Program-made: the position numbers and the translations under genes
Shown here: positions 1 to 6,984 of the stretch, in pieces
How positions within the stretch are numbered: the first letter of the stretch is position 1
How the letters are laid out: each line of letters starts with the position of its first letter
Source of the DNA: Psychroserpens ponticola
GTDB taxonomy: Bacteria > Bacteroidota > Bacteroidia > Flavobacteriales > Flavobacteriaceae
Direction: 5' to 3'
Length of the DNA: 64,000 nucleotides
Assembly: GCF_023556315.2 (NCBI RefSeq)
Contig: NZ_CP116221.1
Location: forward strand, 1,189,001 to 1,253,000
The notes under the pieces: generated by a model
The model's input: the letters and a program-made list of their open reading frames with translations, nothing else
The model's database searches: none
What the model was told of the DNA's origin: nothing

Positions 1-2017
1 TCAGCATTAGAAAGCTTAGTTCTTTTTTCTTTCTTTCATCCCAATTTTTTGTAAACAAATAAATAAATTCGTGAATATTACCAATTCCTTTATCATTTTT
101 AGGAACACGTTTATTCCAAGTTATTGTCTCTATATGATTTTGCTTTTTAAAAGTTGACTGTAATAATGAACCAAAATTTAGAAATTCATTTTCATCGCAA
201 CTAGCAAAAAACGAACCTTCACTATTCAATAAACTATAGGATTTTTGAAGAGTTTGATTAATCAAAGAACTCCAAGAAGATGATTTAAAAGAGTCTTTAT
301 AGATAAAACCATCTTTACTCGTGTTATATGGTGGGTCAATATAAATACCAGAAATAGAATCTTTAAACTTTAAATTTATAATATCTAACGCTTGATAGTT
401 TTCAGAATTAATTAATAAACCATTCGTTTTATCTTCTAAATCGTCTATTTCAAAAAGTATTTTATCTTTTAATGGGTTTGTGCCATCTGGTTGTTTAAAG
501 CATTTGGTATCTAATACTAAAGTTGGGTTGGCTTTTATATCTTCAATAGTTTTTACTTCTAAAGAAAATAGGTTTTGCCACTCTTGTAGTTGAGCATTGT
601 TTTCTAAAATTTCTTGATAATAGTTTTCATCTATATAATCTACTGTAATACAATACTCGCTTTCTACTACTTTTTTCTTTTTAGTAAATAAGTGTTTTTG
701 AAAATCTTCTATAGTACTTAAAAACTCAATAATGCGTGTGCTTACTTTATCAAAAGCCTTTGCAATTAGTAATGTGGTGTTATCTAATTTACCTGCATAT
801 ATGCTTTCTAAATCATCAAAAATGTAATTTTTAACGTATCTGTTTTTCTCGTTGGTTAAAAACTCGTTTAGGTTTTCGTGTATAAAATAATCAGCATCAT
901 TACCAATGTAAAAACTGTTTAATTTTTGGTCTAATGTATAAAGTGTTTTTATAGTTTCATCTGTAAACTGTTTTGTTTCTTCATCATATAAGCGCACACC
1001 TCTATCAAAATTGTTTTTTACTTCTTTTTCAATTTTTTGTTTCTTTTGGCGTAAAGCAGATAAACCTTTTATAGCTCCGTTTTGTACTTTGTCAAAATCT
1101 TTAGTTAAGTCTACAAATACTTGTTTAGTCTCGATTTTACCATCTTTTTTAATATTTTCATATTCCAAATATTTATCTATATCGGTTTCACTAAATACCT
1201 CTTTATAAATTATTTTATAAATATCTACTTTAGAGGTTGATGCATCAGAAAGATTAAAAACAACTTGATAAATAGTCTCTTTAGTAGCCTTGTCTTTTAT
1301 TTTTTCGATTCTGGCAAAACGATAATGTTTTAGTTGACTGTCCTTGTTGTTGTTTTGGCTTGTTCCCTCATCTTCGCTGTTTTCATTTGTTTCTAAACGG
1401 TATTCTATCTTTTTTCCATTTAATTCAAACTTAATCGCATTGAAAGATGTACCTGTTTTAATGTATAAACTGCCTTTATGCTTCCAATGAAACATTGTGT
1501 CACTACCATTATAATCTGCTTCGTAAGGAACTTTGTATAAATCTCTACTCCTGTCATTATATCCAAAATCTCCGTTAGAATAATACATTTGGAAAAACCC
1601 AAGTATATGATTGTAGATTTTATCTTTTAGCTCGTCAGTAATACTTTCTGATTTTGTGAGATTGTTAAGTGTATCAATTAATTTAGTTTTTTCATTTTCA
1701 TCTTCTAAATCTAATTCCAATTGACCTTTAATTCTATCGTAATTTTTCTCTGGTTCCTCTAAAAGTGATTCTTTATTTATTCCCTTTAAAAAATTATGCA
1801 AATCAAGAGCATCCGTTTTTTGGTTTGCAAGATTTACTTCTTTTAATGTTTCTACAATATTTGGTTCTAAATCGTTAGGGTTATCTCCATCGATAAAGCT
1901 TTCTATGTGGTTACGTTTAAGGTTGTATATTTTATAGATTCCGAAGTCCAAATCGTTTTCATTGAATTGGAACATTTCTTTCAAGAAGTATTTTAGGTTG
2001 TCTATTGATTTTGACAT
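1..2017 (-). CDS. Large adenine-specific DNA methyltransferase, type III Mod-like (3' end beyond window)
   Basis: An open frame runs from ATG at 2017 to the window edge (672 codons, no stop), so the C-terminus is missing. The catalytic motif IV reads DPPYNT at residues about 561-566, typical of N6-adenine methyltransferases of the beta class and especially of type III Mod subunits. It is followed by the expected SSWSSLINQTLQ and LLNSEGSFFASCDE stretches. The unusual part is about 550 residues ahead of the catalytic motif, starting with a segment around NDLDFGIYKIYN; from memory this occurs in roughly 1000-residue Bacteroidota methylases paired with a helicase-type restriction subunit. It is probably cargo of the integrative element, as a restriction-modification or defence gene. 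The partner restriction gene, if present, lies outside the window. Confidence 0.82.
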   Translation of the reverse strand, partial: MSKSIDNLKYFLKEMFQFNENDLDFGIYKIYNLKRNHIESFIDGDNPNDLEPNIVETLKEVNLANQKTDALDLHNFLKGINKESLLEEPEKNYDRIKGQLELDLEDENEKTKLIDTLNNLTKSESITDELKDKIYNHILGFFQMYYSNGDFGYNDRSRDLYKVPYEADYNGSDTMFHWKHKGSLYIKTGTSFNAIKFELNGKKIEYRLETNENSEDEGTSQNNNKDSQLKHYRFARIEKIKDKATKETIYQVVFNLSDASTSKVDIYKIIYKEVFSETDIDKYLEYENIKKDGKIETKQVFVDLTKDFDKVQNGAIKGLSALRQKKQKIEKEVKNNFDRGVRLYDEETKQFTDETIKTLYTLDQKLNSFYIGNDADYFIHENLNEFLTNEKNRYVKNYIFDDLESIYAGKLDNTTLLIAKAFDKVSTRIIEFLSTIEDFQKHLFTKKKKVVESEYCITVDYIDENYYQEILENNAQLQEWQNLFSLEVKTIEDIKANPTLVLDTKCFKQPDGTNPLKDKILFEIDDLEDKTNGLLINSENYQALDIINLKFKDSISGIYIDPPYNTSKDGFIYKDSFKSSSWSSLINQTLQKSYSLLNSEGSFFASCDENEFLNFGSLLQSTFKKQNHIETITWNKRVPKNDKGIGNIHEFIYLFTKNWDERKKKELSFLML

Positions 2018-2103
2018 ATTTCTGACCAGAGTATTTTAATTTATTAAGCCTTAAAAATATAATTCTTTTGGCAGTAATTAGGAATATATCTTACTAAATA
2101 TTA

Positions 2104-2145
2104 AACCCAAAGAACCCATTGGGTTAATTGGGTTCTGTTGGGTTA
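2104..2145 (-). terminator. Hairpin terminator after the polymerase-like gene
   Basis: The segment AACCCAAAGAACCCA pairs with TGGGTTCTGTTGGGTT across a roughly 10-base loop, directly after the stop codon of the minus-strand polymerase-like gene, and is followed on that strand by a T-rich stretch. The unit GGGTT recurs several times in it. A role as intrinsic terminator is inferred. Confidence 0.55.
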
Positions 2146-2146
2146 T

Positions 2147-3658
2147 TTATGCAACCACTCTTGCTTTTTCTTTCAAAGCTCCAAGATGCTTTACCATATT
2201 GCTTTTACACCATTCTTCTCGAGCTAATTTTGGTGGATGACCAATAGCCTTAGATAATTCCTCTATCATTATTTGCTCAACAACATCTACATATTCTTCT
2301 GTTGTAGAAATACTATCGTGTATGGTACATATAAACGCATCTGGATACTCTTCTGATATACGCTTTGCAATAACATTAATCATTAAGTAACTCTCAATAC
2401 TCTGTAATAATCTTGGAAGTAGTGATTTATCCTTACTCTTAATCTGTCTAAAGACTTCATAGACGTATGGAAACATTTCTTTGAACATCTTCTTTGGCTT
2501 TGCTTCTTCTTGCCCCAAAAATCTATTATCTGTAAATAGCACTTGAAATACTGCTGTTTTTACTTCTTTACGGTTTGAGAAGGTTTCACCTAAGCATTGA
2601 CTAAACTGTTGCTCTAAAAACTCGTATAGTGTACCACTCACTACAAGATTTATATACTGACTAAACTCTTTATTCATAAGGGTCTTATCAATATCTCCTA
2701 ACATAATGTAAGAATCACTATCGTGTATCTTTATTTGTGATATATTCATTCTATCATCAATCTCATTAACACCTTTATACTTATTAGTATTTATATCATT
2801 AAAAGCATAATTGTGACAACTTTTGGGCTCGTTAAATGAAATTGATAAAGACTTTTCTTGATTTGGCTCATTTTTTTGCTCAATCCAGAATGAACGACTC
2901 AACAATATGGTGCTTAAATAAGGTTGACTGTTTTTAATATCAATCGAAATTAATTTTTGGCCATCATAAGTAATTGCATTCCTAACAACACTTCGCATAT
3001 TCGTAAGGTTGGAATGGAATCTGTAAACATTACTATCGTGCATTAAATAGTATTCTCCACGATTTATTTTTTCGGCACTAATTTTAGCGTGGTTTAATTG
3101 TGCAATTGGTTCTTTGAATTTTTTTCTACTTCTGTCATAATCTCTTAACGCATCATTATTTTCTTTTAGCTTAAATTCTTCTTTCAAAAATTCGTTTACA
3201 TAATCTATATCAATCTGCAATTTATCATCAAACCATTTTGTTAAGTAATCAAGATGAGTAACCGACGCTTTTATTCTATTGCGATGTACTTTAAGCGTAT
3301 TAGAAAAAACTTGTTCTCTTATAGAAACTGATACAATTTCTGTTTTGTATTCTTCTATTAATCGATAACCTTTAGATTTATAACCTGGAAAGTATTGACC
3401 GTCTGATTCAATTATTTTTAAATCATTTAGAAGATAGTCAAGGTATTCCTTGTAGTTTGATATTTTGCTTTGAAGCATAGTAGCGTTTAAAGGCACGTAG
3501 CCTTCATACAACAAGTCTTTATTCATTAATGGCAAAGCATTAATTAAATGAATAATGTACAATAACTTATCAGTTTTGCATTTGTACTTTTTAAAGTTCG
3601 GTGGATTGTCATACATAAGTTGATCTATATCCAAATTCTCTGGAATATATAATCTCAT
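2147..3658 (-). CDS. Divergent family-A-polymerase-like protein of mobile elements (TV-Pol type)
   Basis: 503 residues. Three blocks resemble the polymerase core of superfamily A in the right order. The first is SIDIKNSQPY with Asp about 240, like motif A. The second is NRKEVKTAVFQVLF with Arg about 363 and Lys about 367, like the O-helix R-x3-K. The third is CTIHDSI with His-Asp about 447-448, like motif C. Established knowledge: a family of minimal polymerases of this type, proposed to act as primase-polymerases, was described in bacterial mobile elements and some viruses. Assignment here rests on my reading of motifs, not on a search. The start codon shares one base with the stop of the upstream helix-turn-helix gene (TAATG), so the two are probably translationally coupled. 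It likely serves replication of the excised element (inference). The N-terminal 200 residues are not recognised. Confidence 0.6.
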   Translation of the reverse strand: MRLYIPENLDIDQLMYDNPPNFKKYKCKTDKLLYIIHLINALPLMNKDLLYEGYVPLNATMLQSKISNYKEYLDYLLNDLKIIESDGQYFPGYKSKGYRLIEEYKTEIVSVSIREQVFSNTLKVHRNRIKASVTHLDYLTKWFDDKLQIDIDYVNEFLKEEFKLKENNDALRDYDRSRKKFKEPIAQLNHAKISAEKINRGEYYLMHDSNVYRFHSNLTNMRSVVRNAITYDGQKLISIDIKNSQPYLSTILLSRSFWIEQKNEPNQEKSLSISFNEPKSCHNYAFNDINTNKYKGVNEIDDRMNISQIKIHDSDSYIMLGDIDKTLMNKEFSQYINLVVSGTLYEFLEQQFSQCLGETFSNRKEVKTAVFQVLFTDNRFLGQEEAKPKKMFKEMFPYVYEVFRQIKSKDKSLLPRLLQSIESYLMINVIAKRISEEYPDAFICTIHDSISTTEEYVDVVEQIMIEELSKAIGHPPKLAREEWCKSNMVKHLGALKEKARVVA

Positions 3659-3921
3659 TATGCACTCTTGTTTTGGATTAAAATACCTACTACATCGTCA
3701 TACTCATAGTACATCGTTTTACCCATCTTTGTATAAGGTAAAGTACCGTTTACACGTAAATTCTGCAATGTACCTGCTGAGATATTTAATAGCTCACGTA
3801 CGTCTGCTGATTTTAACCACTTTTTTTGCTCTGTTTGGCTTCCTAAAATTGTTCTAAGTTCTGTAATGATTTCCTGTTTGAGAGTCTTTAAATCATCCTT
3901 TGTAATTACTTCAAATGTCAT
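3658..3921 (-). CDS. Helix-turn-helix DNA-binding protein, excisionase-like
   Basis: 87 residues. The C-terminal half (WLKSADVRELLNISAGTLQ to MYYEYDDVVGIL) is the MerR/excisionase-type helix-turn-helix (HTH_17) common in Bacteroidota mobile elements. The N-terminal about 30 residues form a short charged helix. It is the first gene of a two-gene minus-strand unit with the polymerase-like protein (TAATG overlap). It probably regulates element replication or assists excision; which of the two cannot be told from sequence. An inverted repeat 23 bases upstream of its start is a candidate operator. Confidence 0.75.
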   Translation of the reverse strand: MTFEVITKDDLKTLKQEIITELRTILGSQTEQKKWLKSADVRELLNISAGTLQNLRVNGTLPYTKMGKTMYYEYDDVVGILIQNKSA

Positions 3922-3943
3922 TCTTTATTAAAATGTATTAAAC

Positions 3944-3955
3944 GGTGTAAACACC
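3944..3955. promoter_or_regulatory. Inverted repeat ahead of the HTH/polymerase operon
   Basis: GGTGT-AA-ACACC, a perfect five-base inverted repeat with a two-base centre, lies 23 bases upstream of the helix-turn-helix gene start. A TAAGTTTG box (matching TAnnTTTG) at 4002-4009 on the minus strand could be the -7 element, which would put the repeat just after the transcription start. Autoregulation is inferred only. Confidence 0.35.
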
Positions 3956-4043
3956 TGATTTATATTGTGTTAATTTACGACATTTTGACTTTTGATTAAA
4001 ACAAACTTATTAACACTTGTAAACAAAAAGAGTGCTTTTTTCA

Positions 4044-4073
4044 ACAAAAAAACCCTTGAATTAACAAGGGTTT
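4044..4073 (-). terminator. Terminator of the integrase gene
   Basis: AAACCCTTG and CAAGGGTTT form a nine-base stem with a six-base loop. On the minus strand, the direction of the integrase gene, the stem is followed by a T-rich run. It lies about 30 bases after the integrase stop codon. Confidence 0.8.
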
Positions 4074-4105
4074 AAGTATATACTTATATGCATTGTGCAT
4101 ATGTG

Positions 4106-5356
4106 TTAATTAGCTATTCGCTTTGAATCGTCTGCAATTCTTTTATCAGCAAATTTTTGTTTTAATATTGCCATATCATCACTCACTTTTCTATCCAATA
4201 TTTTAGCATAATGTTGTGTGGTTTTTAGTGATTTATGACCTAACATTTTACTTACAGATTCCATTGGCACACCATTAGAAAGTGTTACAGTAGTTGCAAA
4301 GGTGTGGCGAGCTAAATGTGTGGTTAAGTTTTTATTGATACCACACAAGTCTGCTATTTCTTTTAAATAAGCATTTGACTTTTGATTGCTTAGTACAGGA
4401 AGTAATACTCCTTTTGTTACTGCTTCTGGGTGGTTCTCGTATTTCTTTAAAATTTCTAAAGCTGTTGGTAATAGTGGAATATTACTTCGTGTATCTGTTT
4501 TGGTACGTTTTACTTTTATCCACTTGTCTCCATCAATACCAAACACTAAATTATCATTAGTAAGTTTCTTAACATCACTATATGCTAAACCTGTAAAGCA
4601 ACAGAACACAAATATATCTCGCACTTGCTCTAAACGAGGTGTATGTAGTTTTTTATCTAACATTGATTGTATTTCTTCTTCAGATAGAAAATGACGTTCT
4701 ACTTCTTTAATACGCACTTTATAATTACGGAATGGGTCTTTAGTAATCCAATCATTTGCTATAGCAATGCGGACTATTTTTTTGAAGTTCTTGATATATT
4801 TAATAGCACTATTATGACCGCAGTTTCTAACTGTTTTTAAATAGAACTCAAAGTCTGTGATAAATTGATGGTCTATTCTTTTAATACCTACATCGCTAAC
4901 TTTGTATTGATGTAACATAAACCGTTCTAAGTGTTTTGCTACTGTTCTATAGCGTTCTAAAGTACCTGGTGAAAACTCTTTGCCAACTAATTTTTCTACT
5001 TGCTTATTGTGGTTTTTAAAGATGGTGTTAAGTGTTCTTTGTTTATCCTCAACACCTAAAAACTTGTTTTTTAGAGTCTCTGTAGTTACACGCTTATTAT
5101 CTTGAATTAAATCTCTTTGACTTTGATAGACTCTTGTAGTAAGTGAGTCTAAATAGGCATTAAGTTCTCGTACATCTTCTGTACGTCCAATTGCTTTATT
5201 GGCTTCTTTGCTCCATTTTTCAATCTCGATAGTACGCTTTGCACTAACCTCTGTACGTTTACCATCTATAGTAATACGTAAATAAATAGGGCATTTGCCC
5301 TGTGCATCTACTTTACTTTTCTTCAAGTAGAATAATAATCCAAATGTTTTGTTCAT
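4106..5356 (-). CDS. Tyrosine recombinase/integrase, Bacteroidota type
   Basis: 416 residues, the usual family length. Order: N-terminal arm-binding domain (residues about 1-90, start FGLLFYLKKSKVDAQGKCPIYLRIT), SAM-like core-binding domain (about 105-210), then the catalytic domain. Visible catalytic residues are HLARHTF (His 347, Arg 350), the LGHKSLKTTQHY box and the nucleophile Tyr about 383. The position of the first catalytic Arg reads TGLAYSDV, without Arg; loss of this residue is known from the CTnDOT integrase family. It sits beside tRNA-Ser and presumably integrates the element at the tRNA 3' end. Four copies of GGTGACC or its complement lie just upstream. The start codon is ATG directly after the first of these copies. 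Confidence 0.93.
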   Translation of the reverse strand: MNKTFGLLFYLKKSKVDAQGKCPIYLRITIDGKRTEVSAKRTIEIEKWSKEANKAIGRTEDVRELNAYLDSLTTRVYQSQRDLIQDNKRVTTETLKNKFLGVEDKQRTLNTIFKNHNKQVEKLVGKEFSPGTLERYRTVAKHLERFMLHQYKVSDVGIKRIDHQFITDFEFYLKTVRNCGHNSAIKYIKNFKKIVRIAIANDWITKDPFRNYKVRIKEVERHFLSEEEIQSMLDKKLHTPRLEQVRDIFVFCCFTGLAYSDVKKLTNDNLVFGIDGDKWIKVKRTKTDTRSNIPLLPTALEILKKYENHPEAVTKGVLLPVLSNQKSNAYLKEIADLCGINKNLTTHLARHTFATTVTLSNGVPMESVSKMLGHKSLKTTQHYAKILDRKVSDDMAILKQKFADKRIADDSKRIAN

Positions 5357-5359
5357 TCT

Positions 5360-5495
5360 GGTGACCTTTAAAATTATACATTAATTTACAAAATATAGAG
5401 GTCTTTAAATAAGTTTAAACCGTTGGTTTATAAACAGTTATTAACAAATTAGGTGACCTAAATAAGGTATAAAAAAGGTCACCGATTGGGTCACC
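5360..5495. repeat. Four GGTGACC/GGTCACC boxes beside the integrase gene
   Basis: GGTGACC occurs at 5360-5366 and 5452-5458; its complement GGTCACC occurs at 5477-5483 and 5489-5495. All four fall in the 240-base interval between integrase and tRNA-Ser. Two direct and two inverted seven-mers in so short a stretch look like protein-binding sites: arm-type sites for the integrase or operators for an element regulator (inference). Confidence 0.5.
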
Positions 5496-5540
5496 AACAG
5501 AATGGTTTTTAATACACTTTTTGATGTTTAGGGTGAACTA

Positions 5541-5575
5541 AAAAGTCCCATAAACATAGTGTTTACAGGACTTTC
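5541..5575 (-). terminator. Hairpin downstream of tRNA-Ser
   Basis: On the minus strand AAAGTCCTGTAAACA folds on TGTTTATGGGACTTT, followed by a T run. It lies about 20 bases beyond the tRNA 3' end, thus inside the inserted element or on the junction. It would terminate the tRNA transcript. Confidence 0.7.
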
Positions 5576-5594
5576 GTCGATTTTGAATAAATCT

Positions 5595-5682
5595 TGGCGG
5601 AGAGTAAGGGATTCGAACCCCTGGAGGTGTGACCCTCAACAGTTTTCAAGACTGCCGCATTCGACCACTCTGCCAACTCTCC
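5595..5682 (-). tRNA. tRNA-Ser (anticodon UGA)
   Basis: 88 nt with encoded CCA. The acceptor stem GGAGAGT/ACTCTCC is perfect, the anticodon loop reads CTTGAAA (anticodon TGA), a long variable arm is present as expected for serine tRNAs, and the T-loop region GGTTCGAATCC is intact. The 3' end faces the integrase gene, so it is the probable integration target and remains complete. Confidence 0.97.
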
Positions 5683-5718
5683 AGTAGTGTCTCATTAGGT
5701 ATTCCCTAAATGCGAGTG

Positions 5719-5749
5719 CAAATATAGAACCCTTTTTTAATTCTTTCAA
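5719..5749 (-). promoter_or_regulatory. Bacteroidota sigma-type promoter of tRNA-Ser
   Basis: On the minus strand TTG (5749-5747), a 20-base spacer and TATATTTG (5726-5719) match the Bacteroidota primary-sigma consensus TTG-N~19-TAnnTTTG exactly. It lies 36 bases upstream of the tRNA 5' end. The remainder of the 5683-5861 interval shows nothing else apart from a lone TATTTTTG (5834-5841) ahead of the nitroreductase gene. Confidence 0.75.
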
Positions 5750-5861
5750 ATAAAACCTGATATTTTTAAAACAAATTATATAGTTATTGATTTAATTAAT
5801 AGTTCTAGTGTTTAAATTCAAATGTGTATAACGTATTTTTGCAATAATAATTGACAAGGCT

Positions 5862-6491
5862 ATGACTACTATTGATCATTTAAAATGGCGCTATGCCACA
5901 AAAAAATTTGATGCTTCAAAATTGCTTTCAGAAGAGAAAGTATCTATTGTTAAACAAGCGTTTAATCTTACTGCAACATCATTTGGGTTGCAAACAATAA
6001 GTTTACTTGTGATAACTGACAAAGTGAAACGCGACTTACTTGTTAAACATTCATATGATCAAAATCAAATAGTCGATGCATCACATTTATTAGTGATTTG
6101 TGTTCAAGATGATATTTTGGATGCTGATGTCGATGGATTATTTGATTCAGTAGCCGATTTAAGAAAAACTCCTGAAGATATTCTTGAGCCATACAGAAAA
6201 GATTTAAAGACAATGATGCAAAATATGTCTAAAACAGAGCGTCAAGAATGGTCTGTAAAACAAGCATATATAGCTCTTGGTAATTTAATGACTGTTTGTG
6301 CTATTGAACGCATTGATGCTTGTCCGATGGAAGGATTTATTTCTGAAGAGTATGATGCTTTATTGAATTTAAAAGAACGAAATTTAAGATCTGTTCTGGT
6401 GCTTCCAATTGGTTATCGCGCTGAAGACGATAAATTTGCTGCATTTAAAAAAGTCAGAAAAACAATTGATGATGCAGTGATCACTTTATAA
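5862..6491 (+). CDS. NAD(P)H-dependent nitroreductase-family oxidoreductase (NfsB-like)
   Basis: 209 residues, the normal length for FMN-dependent nitroreductases. The opening KWRYATKKFD is the family's FMN-phosphate-binding start, followed by ATSFGLQTISLLVITD, and the C-terminal part has the conserved acidic MEGFISEEYDALL segment. It reduces nitro- or quinone-type substrates with NAD(P)H in the cytoplasm; the physiological substrate is unknown. It stands alone on the plus strand after the tRNA-Ser locus. Start chosen at the first ATG, which gives the family N-terminus. Confidence 0.9.
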   Translation: MTTIDHLKWRYATKKFDASKLLSEEKVSIVKQAFNLTATSFGLQTISLLVITDKVKRDLLVKHSYDQNQIVDASHLLVICVQDDILDADVDGLFDSVADLRKTPEDILEPYRKDLKTMMQNMSKTERQEWSVKQAYIALGNLMTVCAIERIDACPMEGFISEEYDALLNLKERNLRSVLVLPIGYRAEDDKFAAFKKVRKTIDDAVITL

Positions 6492-6505
6492 TTCTAATAA
6501 TTGTT

Positions 6506-6535
6506 TTGAACGACATTACTAATATGTTATATTTG
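6506..6535 (+). promoter_or_regulatory. Promoter of the thioredoxin-fold/DegT gene pair
   Basis: TTG (6506-6508), a 19-base spacer and TATATTTG (6528-6535) match the Bacteroidota promoter consensus. It lies 25 bases upstream of the start codon of the gene at 6561. Confidence 0.7.
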
Positions 6536-6560
6536 TTTTATTCACTGTAATATTAATACC

Positions 6561-6983
6561 ATGAAAAAAATAGCCATAATAATCCTACTTATCGTTAGTG
6601 TAAATCTTTCAGCACAAACTAATACTCAAAATTGGTTTACTGATTATAAGAAAGCTATCAAAACTTCAGAAACACTTAAAAATCCAATATTAGTTTTTGT
6701 AACTGATAATTCTACTAATGAGAATTATACAGTGCTACAGGATGAAGTATTTAATTCAGATCAATTCAAAAAATATTCGTCTAGCTTTGTGCTTTTAAAA
6801 CTAGATATATCTGCCGACGATTATAATAAGCGCTTAGCGGCTCATTATACAAAAAGTAAAATTGTACCAGCTTTAGTGCTTATTGATGAAAAAGGAAATA
6901 CAATAGAAAAGGCGTTAACTGAAATAAATTCGAAGACAGTTTCAGAGTTTATGACTTTTCTAAAGACTAAGACCAAATACTAA
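6561..6983 (+). CDS. Secreted thioredoxin-fold protein lacking the CxxC motif
   Basis: 140 residues. A signal peptide (residues about 1-19, KKIAIIILLIVSVNLSAQ) points to the periplasm. The rest matches the thioredoxin_7-like fold: a KNPILVFVTDNS strand, DEVFNSDQFKKYSSSFVLLKLD and the cis-Pro strand KIVPALVLIDEKGN. Where redox-active relatives carry WCxxC this protein has STNENYTVLQ and no cysteine, so it cannot work as a thiol-disulfide oxidoreductase and is more likely a binding or structural member. It lies one base upstream of the DegT aminotransferase gene, implying co-transcription from the TTG/TATATTTG promoter. Confidence 0.75.
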   Translation: MKKIAIIILLIVSVNLSAQTNTQNWFTDYKKAIKTSETLKNPILVFVTDNSTNENYTVLQDEVFNSDQFKKYSSSFVLLKLDISADDYNKRLAAHYTKSKIVPALVLIDEKGNTIEKALTEINSKTVSEFMTFLKTKTKY

Positions 6984-6984
6984 T

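Larger units (their letters stand above)
1..5594. mobile_element. Integrative element, one end, inserted at tRNA-Ser 3' end
   Basis: Seen: a tyrosine recombinase gene lies about 240 bases from the 3' end of a tRNA-Ser gene, followed inward by a small helix-turn-helix gene, a polymerase-like gene and a large DNA methyltransferase gene, all on the minus strand. Integrases next to tRNA 3' ends are the classic mark of integrative elements. No second copy of the tRNA 3' end is visible in this window, so the far attachment site must lie left of position 1, if it survives. From 5.86 kb on the genes are ordinary chromosomal ones. Whether the element is conjugative, mobilizable or only integrative cannot be judged here. 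Confidence 0.75.

Noticed and set aside
5834-5841. TATTTTTG as promoter of the nitroreductase gene
   Set aside because: The -7 box matches, but no TTG lies 17-23 bases upstream, so it was not listed as a promoter.
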